From Shimazuella soli (GTDB taxonomy: Bacteria; Bacillota; Bacilli; Thermoactinomycetales; Thermoactinomycetaceae): a stretch of DNA of 64,000 nt. A program made the position numbers and the translations under genes. Shown piece by piece: positions 51,815-60,460 of the stretch (within the stretch, counting starts at the first letter, position 1; each line of letters opens with the position of its first letter). The notes beneath the pieces are model-generated. The model was not told the origin of the DNA. It saw only the letters and a program-made list of their open reading frames with translations, and made no database searches. The stretch spans positions 358,269-422,268 of the forward strand of contig NZ_JAKWBN010000001.1 of NCBI RefSeq assembly GCF_022511585.1, given 5' to 3'.

Positions 51815-52657
51815 ATGAACATAACAGCTCATACACGTCCGCTTGGATTAATCGGTTATCCTGTTACGCATTCCAAATCTCCTGAAATGTTAAACGAAGT
51901 TTGTCGTATTTTAGGGATACCAGCAGCGTATTTGGCTTATCCAGTAAAACCGGGTGACTTAGAAGAAGCAGTAAAGGGAATGAGAGCATTGAATTTTATT
52001 GGTTTCAATGTGACGATTCCCCACAAAGTTGCTATTATGCCTTATCTCGATGAATTAGATGATACTGCAAAAGAGATAGGTGCTGTAAATACGGTTGTGA
52101 ACAAAGATGGTAAACTGATCGGATATAATACAGATGGAGTAGGATATTTACGTTCGCTTCAAGAGGAGACTGCTGTTTCGCTTCAAGATAAAACAGTCAC
52201 TATTTTAGGAGCGGGTGGAGCTGCAAGAGCGGTAAGTATTACCTTGGCAAAAGCTGGAGTAAAAGAGATATTTATCGCCAATCGAACACAGCAAAAAGCA
52301 GAGAAGCTGGCAGAAAGCCTCTGTATTTTCACAAGAGCACGGTCTGTATCGTTGTCAGAAGCACAGGGGGTCATTGCCAAGTCCGATCTGTTAGTAAATA
52401 CGACTTCGATTGGTATGTCACCACATACGGATCAGACCCCTATTTCAGCTGATTTTTTACATGCTGGACTTTTGGTGAGTGATTTGATTTATCGCCCAAA
52501 AGACACCAAATTATTGACATCAGCAAAACAAATGGGAGCACAGACACATGGTGGTTTAGGGATGCTTTTATACCAAGCAGCTGTGGCAGTTGAGCATTGG
52601 TTTGGTAAGCCTGCTCCGGTTGCCCAGATGCGAGCAATCTTGGAAAAAGAGGCATGA
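51815..52657 (+). CDS. aroE: shikimate dehydrogenase
   Basis: 280 aa. Substrate site GYPVTHSKSPEMLN and NVTIPHK (catalytic Lys), NADP site LGAGGAARAV, IANRTQQKAEKLA and GLGMLLYQ near the end. Converts 3-dehydroshikimate to shikimate with NADPH. ATG after GAGGAGAG. Confidence 0.95.
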   Translation: MNITAHTRPLGLIGYPVTHSKSPEMLNEVCRILGIPAAYLAYPVKPGDLEEAVKGMRALNFIGFNVTIPHKVAIMPYLDELDDTAKEIGAVNTVVNKDGKLIGYNTDGVGYLRSLQEETAVSLQDKTVTILGAGGAARAVSITLAKAGVKEIFIANRTQQKAEKLAESLCIFTRARSVSLSEAQGVIAKSDLLVNTTSIGMSPHTDQTPISADFLHAGLLVSDLIYRPKDTKLLTSAKQMGAQTHGGLGMLLYQAAVAVEHWFGKPAPVAQMRAILEKEA

Positions 52658-52658
52658 T

Positions 52659-53255
52659 ATGAAAATAGGTATCATTGGTGGAACTTTTGACCCGGTTCAT
52701 ATGGGGCATTTATTAATTGCAGAACAAGCAAGGGATCGTATGGAATTGGACAAAGTATGGTTTATCCCGACTGGACAACCTCCACACAAACAAGGACATC
52801 ATATCACCCCCGCAAAACATCGATTAGCAATGGTACAAATTGCTACGGAAGAAAATTCCGCTTTTGAAGTGTTAGATTGGGAGATAAAAAGGGAAAAACT
52901 ATCTTATACCATCGATACAGTGAACTGGGCAGTGAACACTTACCCCACTTATCAGTTTTCTTTAATCGTTGGTACAGACATGGTGAATAATCTGCCTAGC
53001 TGGTACCAAATTGACAAATTGGTTCAGCATGTATCGATTATTGCCATGCACCGTCCAGGCTTTACAGCTGAGTCACTCCCTGAATTTATTCAGGAGAAAG
53101 TACGTTGGGTGGATGATGCGGTGGAAATTTTCTTGTCTGCTTCTCAGCTTCGAAACAATATAATAGGTGGCCGCTCTTTTCGTTACGCTGTCCCAAGTGG
53201 AGTTTGCCGCTATATAGAGGAGCATCAATTGTATGAACCGACAAGATTATCTTGA
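52659..53255 (+). CDS. nadD: nicotinate-nucleotide adenylyltransferase
   Basis: 198 aa; ATG lies 1 nt after the aroE stop (MKIGIIGGTFDPVHMGHL). Nucleotidyltransferase motifs GGTFDPVHxGH and SASQLRNNI match NadD. Makes deamido-NAD from nicotinate mononucleotide and ATP. In B. subtilis yqeI lies between aroE and nadD; here it is missing. Confidence 0.95.
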   Translation: MKIGIIGGTFDPVHMGHLLIAEQARDRMELDKVWFIPTGQPPHKQGHHITPAKHRLAMVQIATEENSAFEVLDWEIKREKLSYTIDTVNWAVNTYPTYQFSLIVGTDMVNNLPSWYQIDKLVQHVSIIAMHRPGFTAESLPEFIQEKVRWVDDAVEIFLSASQLRNNIIGGRSFRYAVPSGVCRYIEEHQLYEPTRLS

Positions 53256-53802
53256 CCGTACCCGCGAGCAATTGCCTTTATCTAGATGGGAGCACACACT
53301 GAGGGTAGTGGAAACAGCAGCCATATTGGCAGAACGATATGAGGCAGATAAAGAAAAAGTGGATACCGCAGCAATTCTTCATGACTATTGTAAATTTTGG
53401 ACGGCAGAAGAATTAATTTTTGCAATAAAACAGTACAAATTACCCCAAGATCTATTATTATATAATCAAGAGCTATGGCATGGACCAGTTGCTTCTGTAG
53501 TCGCAACCAAGGAATTTGGAATTCAAGATATCGACATTACCAATGCGATTTTTTATCATACTACTGGCAGGCCAAACATGAATCTAGTAGAAAAAATCGT
53601 CTTTCTTGCAGATTATATTGAACCGGCAAGAAAGTTCCCTGGAGTTGACGCTGCAAGACAACTCGCCCAAAAAAGTTTGGATGAAGCCATAGTCCTTGCA
53701 TTAAAGCAAACGATTCAATTTCTCATTTCATGTGGTCAACGCGTGTATCCGCTGACTTATGATACACTCAAAAGCTTGACTGAGCATGAAGATAACATCT
53801 GA
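53233..53802 (+). CDS. yqeK: YqeK-family HD-domain dinucleoside tetraphosphatase
   Basis: 189 aa; overlaps nadD by 23 nt. HD motif residues: SRWEHTLRVVETAAILAERY, AAILHDYCKFW, ELWHGPVASVVA, FYHTTGRPNM, VFLADYIEPAR. Relatives hydrolyse Ap4A to ADP with Fe or Co. Confidence 0.93.
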   Translation: MNRQDYLDRTREQLPLSRWEHTLRVVETAAILAERYEADKEKVDTAAILHDYCKFWTAEELIFAIKQYKLPQDLLLYNQELWHGPVASVVATKEFGIQDIDITNAIFYHTTGRPNMNLVEKIVFLADYIEPARKFPGVDAARQLAQKSLDEAIVLALKQTIQFLISCGQRVYPLTYDTLKSLTEHEDNI

Positions 53803-53815
53803 GGGAGGAATCCGG

Positions 53816-54160
53816 TTGAATCTAGTGGAGATCGCAATGCTTGCGGCTACCGCTGCCGAGGAAAAAAAGGCGCAAGACGTATCTGTGTTGGATATTCGTG
53901 ACGTTTCTGCTTTTGCTGATTACTTTGTGATTTGTCACGGAGGTTCTCGTACACAAGTAGAAGCCATAGCTACAGCAATCAAGAAAAAATGTGAAGAGAA
54001 AAAAATTCGTATTAAAGGAATTCAAGGACTACAAGAGGCTCGTTGGGTGCTGATTGATATCGGTGATGTGGTCGTTCATGTTTTCCACCGAGATGAACGG
54101 GATTTTTATGATTTGGAACGTCTCTGGGGAGACGCACAGCCCGTTAGAATCACAGGTTAA
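53816..54160 (+). CDS. rsfS: ribosomal silencing factor RsfS
   Basis: 114 aa from TTG at 53816 with GGGAGG 7 nt upstream. Typical: DVSVLDIRDVSAFADYFVIC, GSRTQVEAIA, EARWVLIDIGDVVVHVFHRD. It binds L14 (uL14) and blocks subunit joining under starvation. The ORF start at 53786 overlaps yqeK and has no signal. Confidence 0.93.
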   Translation: MNLVEIAMLAATAAEEKKAQDVSVLDIRDVSAFADYFVICHGGSRTQVEAIATAIKKKCEEKKIRIKGIQGLQEARWVLIDIGDVVVHVFHRDERDFYDLERLWGDAQPVRITG

Positions 54161-54171
54161 TGGTATAGAAA

Positions 54172-54200
54172 AGAAAGCCCTTCATAAGAGGGGCTTTTTG
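54172..54200. terminator. terminator between rsfS and mazF
   Basis: AAAGCCCTT and AGAGGGGCTTTTT stem with T tail. Confidence 0.7.
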
Positions 54201-54201
54201 T

Positions 54202-54543
54202 TTAGAAAATTAATAATTCTAATTTTTCTCTAACCTCTTCTAGAATTTCATTTGGTATTTCCCCAATAAATTTAGCTCCTCTTACTCTCCAATCCATATT
54301 TTTAATTTGGTCGGAAAGAATAGCTCCTTGGACTGGAAAGTTTTCTGGCAATAAAACTTCAAACGGGTGATCTTTCACTTTTGAAGTAATGGGACATAAA
54401 ATAGCAAGTCCGGTTTTTTGATTGTAAACCTCTGGGGAAATTACGATTGCAGGCCGGTGTCCGGATTTTTCATGTCCAGCTTGAGGATTAAACTGCATCC
54501 AAATAATGTCTCCTTGTTTTGGAGTATAAGATTTTTTTACCAT
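54202..54543 (-). CDS. mazF: MazF/PemK-type mRNA interferase toxin
   Basis: 113 aa. PKQGDIIWMQFNPQAGHEKS with GHRPAIVISPEVYN is the MazF core, then AILCPITSKVKDHPFEVLLP and LSDQIKNMDWR. Arg and Thr/Ser of these motifs form the RNase site. Overlaps mazE by 7 nt. Cleaves mRNA when the antitoxin is lost. Confidence 0.92.
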   Translation of the reverse strand: MVKKSYTPKQGDIIWMQFNPQAGHEKSGHRPAIVISPEVYNQKTGLAILCPITSKVKDHPFEVLLPENFPVQGAILSDQIKNMDWRVRGAKFIGEIPNEILEEVREKLELLIF

Positions 54544-54770
54544 ATTTCATTGCCTACTGGTTTTCCAGTGTTAATCTCATCATGTAGATTTTCAGGAGTA
54601 ATTTTAGAAAGTAATGTTTCCAAGTCTTTTTTCTTTTTACGCATTAAAATCATATCACCTGTAACCTGAAAATCGATAAGTTCACCTTCCTTTAGCTTAA
54701 TTTTATCCGCTAGGGATTTAGGAATACGAACACCCAGACTGTTTCCCCATTTTCTAACTCTTGATTCCAT
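54537..54770 (-). CDS. mazE: MazE/AbrB-type antitoxin
   Basis: 77 aa from ATG at 54770 (AGGTGAAAG upstream). SpoVT/AbrB fold: RKWGNSLGVRIPKSLADKIK, LKEGELIDFQVTGDMIL; the C-terminal tail wraps the toxin. Binds the promoter palindrome at 54789-54809 and represses the pair. Confidence 0.92.
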   Translation of the reverse strand: MESRVRKWGNSLGVRIPKSLADKIKLKEGELIDFQVTGDMILMRKKKKDLETLLSKITPENLHDEINTGKPVGNEIW

Positions 54771-54788
54771 TTCTTTCACCTCATTCTT

Positions 54789-54809
54789 AAGTATATACAT
54801 TGTATATAC
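54789..54809 (-). promoter_or_regulatory. mazEF operator palindrome
   Basis: AGTATATAC-ATT-GTATATACT is a 21-bp palindrome 19 bp upstream of mazE, overlapping a probable -10 (TATAAT-like). Expected MazE/MazEF site. Confidence 0.7.
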
Positions 54810-54913
54810 TATTATACTGGGTACGAGATGGTTAATTCTAATAAAAAATGGGATAATTACTAATAACACAACAATAAGTTATGTTAGGTAGGACCTCTAT
54901 CTCCATTATGTTA

Positions 54914-55765
54914 TTACCATGGGAATTTCGGCTGCAACACCTCGCATATATAATCAAGTGCCTCCGTTACTCGATCATGATTTAACCGATAGACCTTACA
55001 AAACTCATCGATGGTTATTCCATCACGAAGTTGAGCAATGAAGTAGGACACTTGAATTGTTTTATTTATGTAGGGCATTCCAAGATTTATTTGTATCCCA
55101 GGATATTTTTTCGCAATCTCTTCTAGATAGATATTTCCGTGTTTTGCTATTTCGCCCACCCAATAATCCCGATAAATTTTAATTTGATTCTCTGTCGGTG
55201 TTTCTGCTAACCATTTCCGAAAAAATGTTTCAAAATCTCCCTCACCTTTCCAATGACAATGAAACAAGCAGTCTGCTAATCCATGGTGAAAAGAACAGTC
55301 CCAGATCCATAAAGGGTGTGCTGGTTGATCACAGAATCGACAAGTTTTTTTATTCTCTTTAAATGTCCAATCATCTTCATAAGTATTCTCTATCCAATAA
55401 GACTTGCCACGGGGTTCAATTATTGGTAATCCATGTTCTTTGGCATAAGCAATCCATGTTTCTTTGGATGCATTTAACTTATGGATTGCTTCATCTAGCG
55501 TATCCCCATAAGAATAGAATCCTAAAATTTCAGGATGTTCAGCCCACCATCCGCTATCCCCTTCTTCAGATACTGGAGTAAGTTTGATCTGATAATGAGG
55601 ACTTGTTTGGTCTTCTTTTTTAGAGAGTTTCTGAGATAGCGATTTTAAAAGTTCAAACATTCTTGAAGTTGTCTTCTCTTGTTGATTAGTTTCTTGTTCT
55701 AAATCTCGGATTTGTTGATTGACCAGCTGTTTCAATAATGATTTTTCTACCTCATTCAAGTACAT
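54914..55765 (-). CDS. HicB-like / Cys-His / DUF433-like fusion protein
   Basis: 283 aa from ATG at 55765 with AGGAGG upstream; the longer frame to 55858 has no signal. Residues 1-55 are a charged coiled coil. Residues 58-118 match the HicB antitoxin fold (GWWAEHPEILGFYSYGDTLD, EAIHKL, PIIEPRG). Residues 142-170 hold a Cys/His cluster (CRFCDQPAH, C157, HH160-161, C166, C170). Residues 220-277 resemble DUF433 (YPGIQINLGMPYINKTIQVS, LRDGITIDEF, ALDYICEVL), a VapB-like HTH. No toxin gene is adjacent except mazEF, 370 bp away with its own promoter. Possible stand-alone regulator or orphan antitoxin. Confidence 0.6.
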   Translation of the reverse strand: MYLNEVEKSLLKQLVNQQIRDLEQETNQQEKTTSRMFELLKSLSQKLSKKEDQTSPHYQIKLTPVSEEGDSGWWAEHPEILGFYSYGDTLDEAIHKLNASKETWIAYAKEHGLPIIEPRGKSYWIENTYEDDWTFKENKKTCRFCDQPAHPLWIWDCSFHHGLADCLFHCHWKGEGDFETFFRKWLAETPTENQIKIYRDYWVGEIAKHGNIYLEEIAKKYPGIQINLGMPYINKTIQVSYFIAQLRDGITIDEFCKVYRLNHDRVTEALDYICEVLQPKFPW

Positions 55766-55978
55766 TTTGTATCCTCCTCTTAGATATCTTCGTTTCAGTA
55801 TTCGAAGTAGAAGAGATATCATCTTATCAATACATGATCCAATTTTAGCATTTGTCAAAGTAAGCTGTCAGGTCACATAGTTTTTACCAAAAAGTTAGAA
55901 TTAAGAAGATTGAAGAAAGAGGATTTGCCAATAAAATATGAATATCTAGTTAGAGATTTTTTATCTATGAAAATGAGT

Positions 55979-56012
55979 GCTCCCCGTACCAACTGAAGTC
56001 AGTACAGGGAGC
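55979..56012 (-). terminator. hairpin beyond the GC-rich broken gene
   Basis: GCTCCCCGTAC and GTACAGGGAGC, 10 pairs with one bulge, no U tract. Confidence 0.55.
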
Positions 56013-56080
56013 TTTGCACGATGGATGGAGTTAAAGTCTATTGCCTAGGGCAAAGATAACTCACGTCCACAGATGGATGG

Positions 56081-56467
56081 TTAGACGACTACGCAGTAGA
56101 ACTTCCCGTTGGCGGATTCGTTGGTCTGGTAGATCACCAACCACTTGCCGTCCTGAAGAAGAATTGCATCCGCCCTCCTGTAACCGATGTCCCGAATGGA
56201 GTACACGCTGTACTCACCCTTTACCTGACGGGGCTGATCCCAGACGAGCTAGGTTAGCTGGTTGGGGACAGTGACGAACGAATTGGATGACTTGGTTCCA
56301 AGACGGGTGTTGATGAACTTTACCGTGTCAGCAGCCGTCCGCCACTGCCCTCCTCGGAACTCGGTGGGGATGTGGCGATTGAGCCGCCCCCTCATCTCGT
56401 CTGGGGAGATGACCTGCTTGGACTCGTCAGTGTTCTCTTGGGTGGGGGGAGTGGTTGAATCCTGCAT
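56081..56467 (-). pseudogene. GC-rich gene of actinobacterial type with an in-frame TAG
   Basis: 129 codons in one frame. MQDSTTPPTQENTDESKQVI and RGRLNRHIPTEFRGGQWRTA lead to VPNQLT, then TAG (complement of 56249-56251). The frame continues LVWDQPRQVKGEYSVYSIRD, RRADAILLQDGKWLVIYQTN and ends FYCVVV at TAA. Both sides share GC-rich codons, so they were one gene. The ribosome-binding site is weak. Either a nonsense mutation after transfer or stop-codon readthrough; the first is more likely. No family recognised. Confidence 0.65.
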
Positions 56468-56861
56468 CTAAGTTACTCTTTTCCGGACGTCAGATCGACA
56501 TCCAACTCGCGCGATTGTTAACCTTGCAAGTAATATTATTATTGCATGATAGAAGACATTCAAGTGAATTAGTGTTAAGAAATCGTTAACCAATAGTTAA
56601 TAGATATCATAGTAACAGTTTTTTCTCTCGTTAGGATATTAGCAAGAGCTTGTTGGGTGCTTATAGATATTGGTACTCATCGGACAGTATATATAGAGTG
56701 GATGACTTATTTGCCACTACAACTTTACGAGAAAGAAGTAATTTTGGATGGGAGAACCAAGCATCAGGAATGGTTACAAAAACAGGATAGTTCAAGATAC
56801 AAAATAAAAATCAGATAAGGTAAAATAAGTTTCAATAAGATATGTTATGTGAGGAGAAAAC
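56468..56861. other. intergenic region with a possible coding scrap
   Basis: From about 56637 to 56817 (+) a frame without start codon reads ARACWVLIDIGTHRTVYIEW and ends at TAA. Its first 33 bp resemble rsfS at 54031-54064 (WVLIDIG). It may be a remnant; otherwise AT-rich and without signals. Confidence 0.3.
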
Positions 56862-57581
56862 ATGAAGAACTTTATTATACTCGGAGCAAGTAAGGGCTTA
56901 GGTGATGCTTTTGTAAAAGGTCTACCTGTTAAAAATGATCGGGTTTGGATTGTTTCTAGAAGTAAACCAGAAAGTTTGGAAATACGTGATGGAGTTCATA
57001 GATTTTGGATTGAGGCAGACTTATCCTCACAAATTTCAGGTGATACAATTGCAAAAGCTATAAAGGATGAAACAATTGATGTATTAATTTACAATGCAGG
57101 AATATGGGAAGAAGAAGGGTTTCAGGACAATTATAACTTTGAGAATGATAATCCAACGGACATCCTTAACATCATGAATGTAAACACAACTTCTTCTATC
57201 ATATGTATACAACGGTTATTGCCAAATATAAAAAAATCAACAAATCCCAAGATCATTTTAGTTGGATCGGTTAATGGGCTTGATAATTATGGTAGTAAGC
57301 AAGTAACATATGTAGCTTCAAAATTTGGCTTACGTGGTGTTGGTCATTCATTACGGGAAAATTTAAGAGAGGATGGAATCGGGGTAACTGTTATCAATCC
57401 AGGTAACATTGCAGCAGCTATCCCATATGAGGATGGGTTAGAAAAAGCCATATCTACTTATAATGGTACAAGAATCCCTGTCCAAGATATTGTTTCTTTG
57501 GTCAAGTGCGTGGTTCATCTTTCAAACGTCTCATGTGTAAAAGAAATTCATATCCCAGCGATGTATGATACTAATGCGTAA
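56862..57581 (+). CDS. short-chain dehydrogenase/reductase
   Basis: 239 aa, ATG after GAGGAG. Cofactor motif LGASKGLGDAF near the N-terminus (TGxxxGxG type), NAG at VLIYNAGIW, and catalytic Ser, Tyr and Lys in VGSVNGLDNYGSKQVTYVAS-K. Classic SDR size. NAD(P)-dependent alcohol/ketone oxidoreductase; substrate unknown. Confidence 0.88.
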   Translation: MKNFIILGASKGLGDAFVKGLPVKNDRVWIVSRSKPESLEIRDGVHRFWIEADLSSQISGDTIAKAIKDETIDVLIYNAGIWEEEGFQDNYNFENDNPTDILNIMNVNTTSSIICIQRLLPNIKKSTNPKIILVGSVNGLDNYGSKQVTYVASKFGLRGVGHSLRENLREDGIGVTVINPGNIAAAIPYEDGLEKAISTYNGTRIPVQDIVSLVKCVVHLSNVSCVKEIHIPAMYDTNA

Positions 57582-57591
57582 AAAGGGACAT

Positions 57592-57837
57592 GGGACATTG
57601 GTTACAAGATCAGGATCATCCGATACCATCATCCGAGAGAGTTTGTCGAGCAAAGGAATGAACTGAAAATTCCCTTCACGGTGAGCGGGTTCGGTCAGAT
57701 AACGATTGAGTGCATCAAGGTCAGGGATGCCAAAGCAATAAACGTGCGTGTAGTATTCATCGCCTAAATATCTACCGATGGAGTAAAAGGCAACTGATTC
57801 TGCTGATGCCGTTTGCTCGAGTTGAAACTTGTAAAAT
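57592..57837 (-). pseudogene. gene fragment, possibly a Dabb-type alpha/beta barrel protein
   Basis: A minus-strand frame reads VAHIFYKFQLEQTASAESVA, GDEYYTHVYCFGIPDLDALN and RYLTEPAHREGNFQFIPLLD. The pattern recalls stress-responsive A/B barrel proteins. A stop lies just upstream with no start codon, and the 3' end runs into antisense of the SDR gene. GC is higher than its surroundings. Truncated on both sides. Confidence 0.4.
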
Positions 57838-57973
57838 ATGTGGGCAACTTGATGTTTTTAAGATATATACAACAAAGGAGACAGTTATTCTATCACAAAA
57901 TAAATCTTATGGAATAGAACGAAATTGTCCATTTTTAAGAGAGGTTGATCTCTTTACCGTTTAAAAGGCATAA

Positions 57974-58005
57974 AAGAATCCAATGGTGCGACTCCATTGG
58001 ATTCT
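57974..58005 (+). terminator. terminator-like hairpin
   Basis: AGAATCCAATGG and CCATTGGATTCT form a perfect 12-bp stem followed by TTGGG. Between it and 58223 I see no gene. Confidence 0.6.
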
Positions 58006-58223
58006 TTGGGTATGAGTGCAAATTCTAATAAAAAATAAATATGAGTGCGGGATTCTACTCAACGACAGCATCATCCATCGAACAACACTCGAAAAATATC
58101 AATCTATCGTTTCTTCTTTTCCTCCTCTCTGGCTCTTCTTTATTCTATGAAAGATAGAGAGTAGATGTGAGAGGCGTTAGTCTAATTTAAATAAAATCTT
58201 CTTCCAATGAAAAAGGAAAAGAG

Positions 58224-58391
58224 ATGATAAAACATCAGCGTCCAGACGAGGAAATTGTTGGGGAAATGTGCCTAAAAGATATGATCTATTACAACCACTA
58301 CTACTACCAGTGGGATCTAAAAAAGATGGCCCCTGTCCATTACAGAGATCATCTTCTTAAAGTGCATAGATTTTTATTAAAATGTCCTTAA
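58224..58391 (+). pseudogene. C-terminal tail of an IS3-family transposase
   Basis: 55 codons: the end CLKDMIYYNHYYYQWDLKKM, then APVHYRDHLL, is the typical C-terminus of IS3/IS150-type OrfB integrases (x-Y-N-x-x-R-x-Q-x-x-L-x-x-x-P). Its DDE catalytic part is missing, so this is a dead remnant. It precedes the GC-rich gene at 58482. Confidence 0.75.
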
Positions 58392-58427
58392 CAAAAGGTA
58401 CACTTCTATCGTTCGTTTTTTTAGTGG

Positions 58428-58458
58428 TGCGACTGACTGGTTAGCCCAGTCAGTCGCA
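58428..58458 (-). terminator. perfect GC-rich hairpin after the foreign gene
   Basis: TGCGACTGACTGG pairs with CCAGTCAGTCGCA, loop TTAGC. No U tract downstream on the minus strand. Confidence 0.65.
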
Positions 58459-58481
58459 GCGTTCCACTGCGGTGAAGTTGT

Positions 58482-58850
58482 TCAGCGTACGTATGTCTTG
58501 TAGATCTTTTCAGCCGCTGTACCCGTGCCGTAGTGCACGATACCGCCATGATGCTTCTTGGCCTTCTTCGGCTTCTTCTGCTCTTCCACGTACCCGACGA
58601 AGGACTGGATCAGTACCTCCATCTCCCAGTGGTAGCTGACGGTGTTGATGATGCCAGTGTGCTTGTGGATGATCTTCCAGGTCAACGTGTGCTGACCCAT
58701 GGCAACCATCTGGATCTCCAAGCCACAGAAGTTTGCGATTACTCCCACATCGCTACTCTTCTGGAGAAGGAGTTCCCCCGTAACGTCAGACCAGTCGCCG
58801 AGACGGAGCTCCGAAGCGCCAAAGACAGCGTCGTCGTTTACGCCGAGCAT
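58482..58850 (-). CDS. GC-rich 122-aa protein, unknown
   Basis: ATG after GGGGGAAG. The beta-rich body has FGASELRLGDWSDVTGELLL, VIANFCGLEIQMVAMGQHTL and WKIIHKHTGIINTVSYHWEM, with a Lys/His-rich tail (KKPKKAKKHHGG). Codon use is GC-rich in contrast to the neighbours, like 46185 and 56081. No signal peptide, no known motif. Likely acquired by transfer. Confidence 0.65.
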   Translation of the reverse strand: MLGVNDDAVFGASELRLGDWSDVTGELLLQKSSDVGVIANFCGLEIQMVAMGQHTLTWKIIHKHTGIINTVSYHWEMEVLIQSFVGYVEEQKKPKKAKKHHGGIVHYGTGTAAEKIYKTYVR

Positions 58851-59272
58851 TCTTCCCCCAATGGAAGTCTGGATTGATTCTCCTGATTATTTTATCATAT
58901 TTTGTAGTAAGAATAATGCTGTAATTGTGAAACCTTTTTTAGGAAGCTACATTTTGAAACGAAAGAAAAGGATACTAAGAAATCAGAGAATCAGAGATTA
59001 TATCCACTATGTCTTGTTTTTAAGGAGGGTGAGAGAAAAAGCAGTGCAGCAATGGTACAAAGAACCATTCTCAATGTTGTATACTCAAAGATTTTCCTAA
59101 GATTACCCAGTATAATATTAAAATTCGATTTTACTTAAATAATAAAGAGATGATCCAAAATGTAAAATAATGGATAATCATCCCTTTAACCTTAATTGAG
59201 TTTTGATGTTTTCGATGCTATTTTTGGTAATTTTATGGGTAAATGCTATCTTTTGTTGATATCATAATCTAA
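58851..59272. other. AT-rich intergenic region
   Basis: A plus-strand frame runs to 59100 (ending FSMLYTQRFS), but it begins antisense to the GC-rich gene and has no ribosome-binding site. It is not counted as a gene. Confidence 0.5.
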
Positions 59273-60380
59273 TCACATGGTTCTAGTCTTTCCGTAAGTT
59301 TGAATATTTGTGATTGGCTGTGTGCATAAAAATTTTCTCTTTTTCATCGGCTTGATCATATCCAGATACCAATTAGATATATAACCTTTACTCTCTGCAT
59401 ATTTCTTAATCTGATAAGCAGCGGTATCTGTCATTCTCGCTTGGGCAGCAAATTGCATACTATATTCGACTGGAACTGCATAGAGGGACTCTGTTTCAAA
59501 AGCATAGTCTTTTGCTTTTACCATCTCTGAATAGTGCTCTTCCCAAGTCTTTTCCAAATTCACATGATAGAGAAAGATTGGTTGCATTTTTTGAGTTGGG
59601 ACTACGATTCCATCGAAATGAGCTTGATCTATTTTAATATTACACTCTTCCTCTAGTTCTCTTATCACACAAGAGAGAAATGGATCATTCTCCATAAAAT
59701 CTTTTTCATTTACGGTACCAGCACAAGCCATCCCATAACTGCCAGAAGAGATTGCTACATTTTTTGTGCGCTTTACGATCCCGATTTTTCCTTCCTTATC
59801 TGCAATCAACACACTTACGGCAACAATATTAGCTAAGGCTTTATTATGTAAAATATCTCCAACCTCGCGGGGGGGGGGGGGTATACTTTTTTACTTCCCC
59901 AATTACTTGATCCATGACGGTAAATAGACGAAAAGAACGAATTACCGTAGCAAGTTGGTTTCGGAAAGAACGAATAGGTGCATTCGCTGGGTAGACAGTT
60001 AAGTTGGTAGCAATAAAATCAAAAAAATCAACCAAGGAAATTTGCATTTCTAATCCTTTATCTGTTTTTATAACATTATCTAACCGGACACATGATCCAT
60101 TATGTGGATTAGACCCGTTTCTTTTCGCATAAAACTCAACAAGATAATCTCGTTCCTGTCTTGTAATAGGGGGCTGAAAAGGCGATACCTCTGTTTTTCT
60201 CAATGTTTCAATGGAATGGCTCTCAAGAAAAAATACACGCTCATCTGGATGGATCAGACGGCGGATTCTTTGGAATACGCCGGACATTCGCAAATACAAA
60301 AGCAAATAAGCGACCCCTCCGACAAGGGCAGCAGCAAGTAGATTTGCGACTACATTTTCAAATACACCTGTTAAAGTCAT
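59273..60380 (-). CDS. membrane-anchored Nudix protein interrupted by a poly-C tract (phase-variable candidate)
   Basis: Reading starts at ATG 60380 (GGAGGGG 5 nt upstream). One membrane helix (LLAAALVGGVAYLLLYL, about residues 14-30) is followed by a soluble region (FFLESHSIETLRKTEVSPF). At about residue 166 comes a run of 13 C. With 13 C the frame ends at RGWRYFT (59844). With 12 C it runs through REVGDILHNKALANIVAVSV into a Nudix-like domain (RELEEECNI near residue 239) to 59273, about 368 aa in all. Both pieces share one composition and no gap. As sequenced the gene is OFF. The Nudix box is imperfect (Gly replaced by Asn), so substrate and activity are uncertain. Confidence 0.7.
59869..59881. 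repeat. 13-base G/C homopolymer
   Basis: A mononucleotide run inside the Nudix gene. No other G/C run of this length is visible in the window. Prone to slippage in replication and in sequencing. Confidence 0.95.
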
Positions 60381-60460
60381 CCAACCCCTCCACATATTTA
60401 TGTATACTTATTATACAAAATATACTGCATTTTATCTCAGATAGTTGGTGGAACTAATGA

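Noticed and set aside
58533-59100. Plus-strand ORFs of 114 and 133 codons
   Set aside because: Antisense shadow of the GC-rich gene at 58482-58850; no ribosome-binding site.
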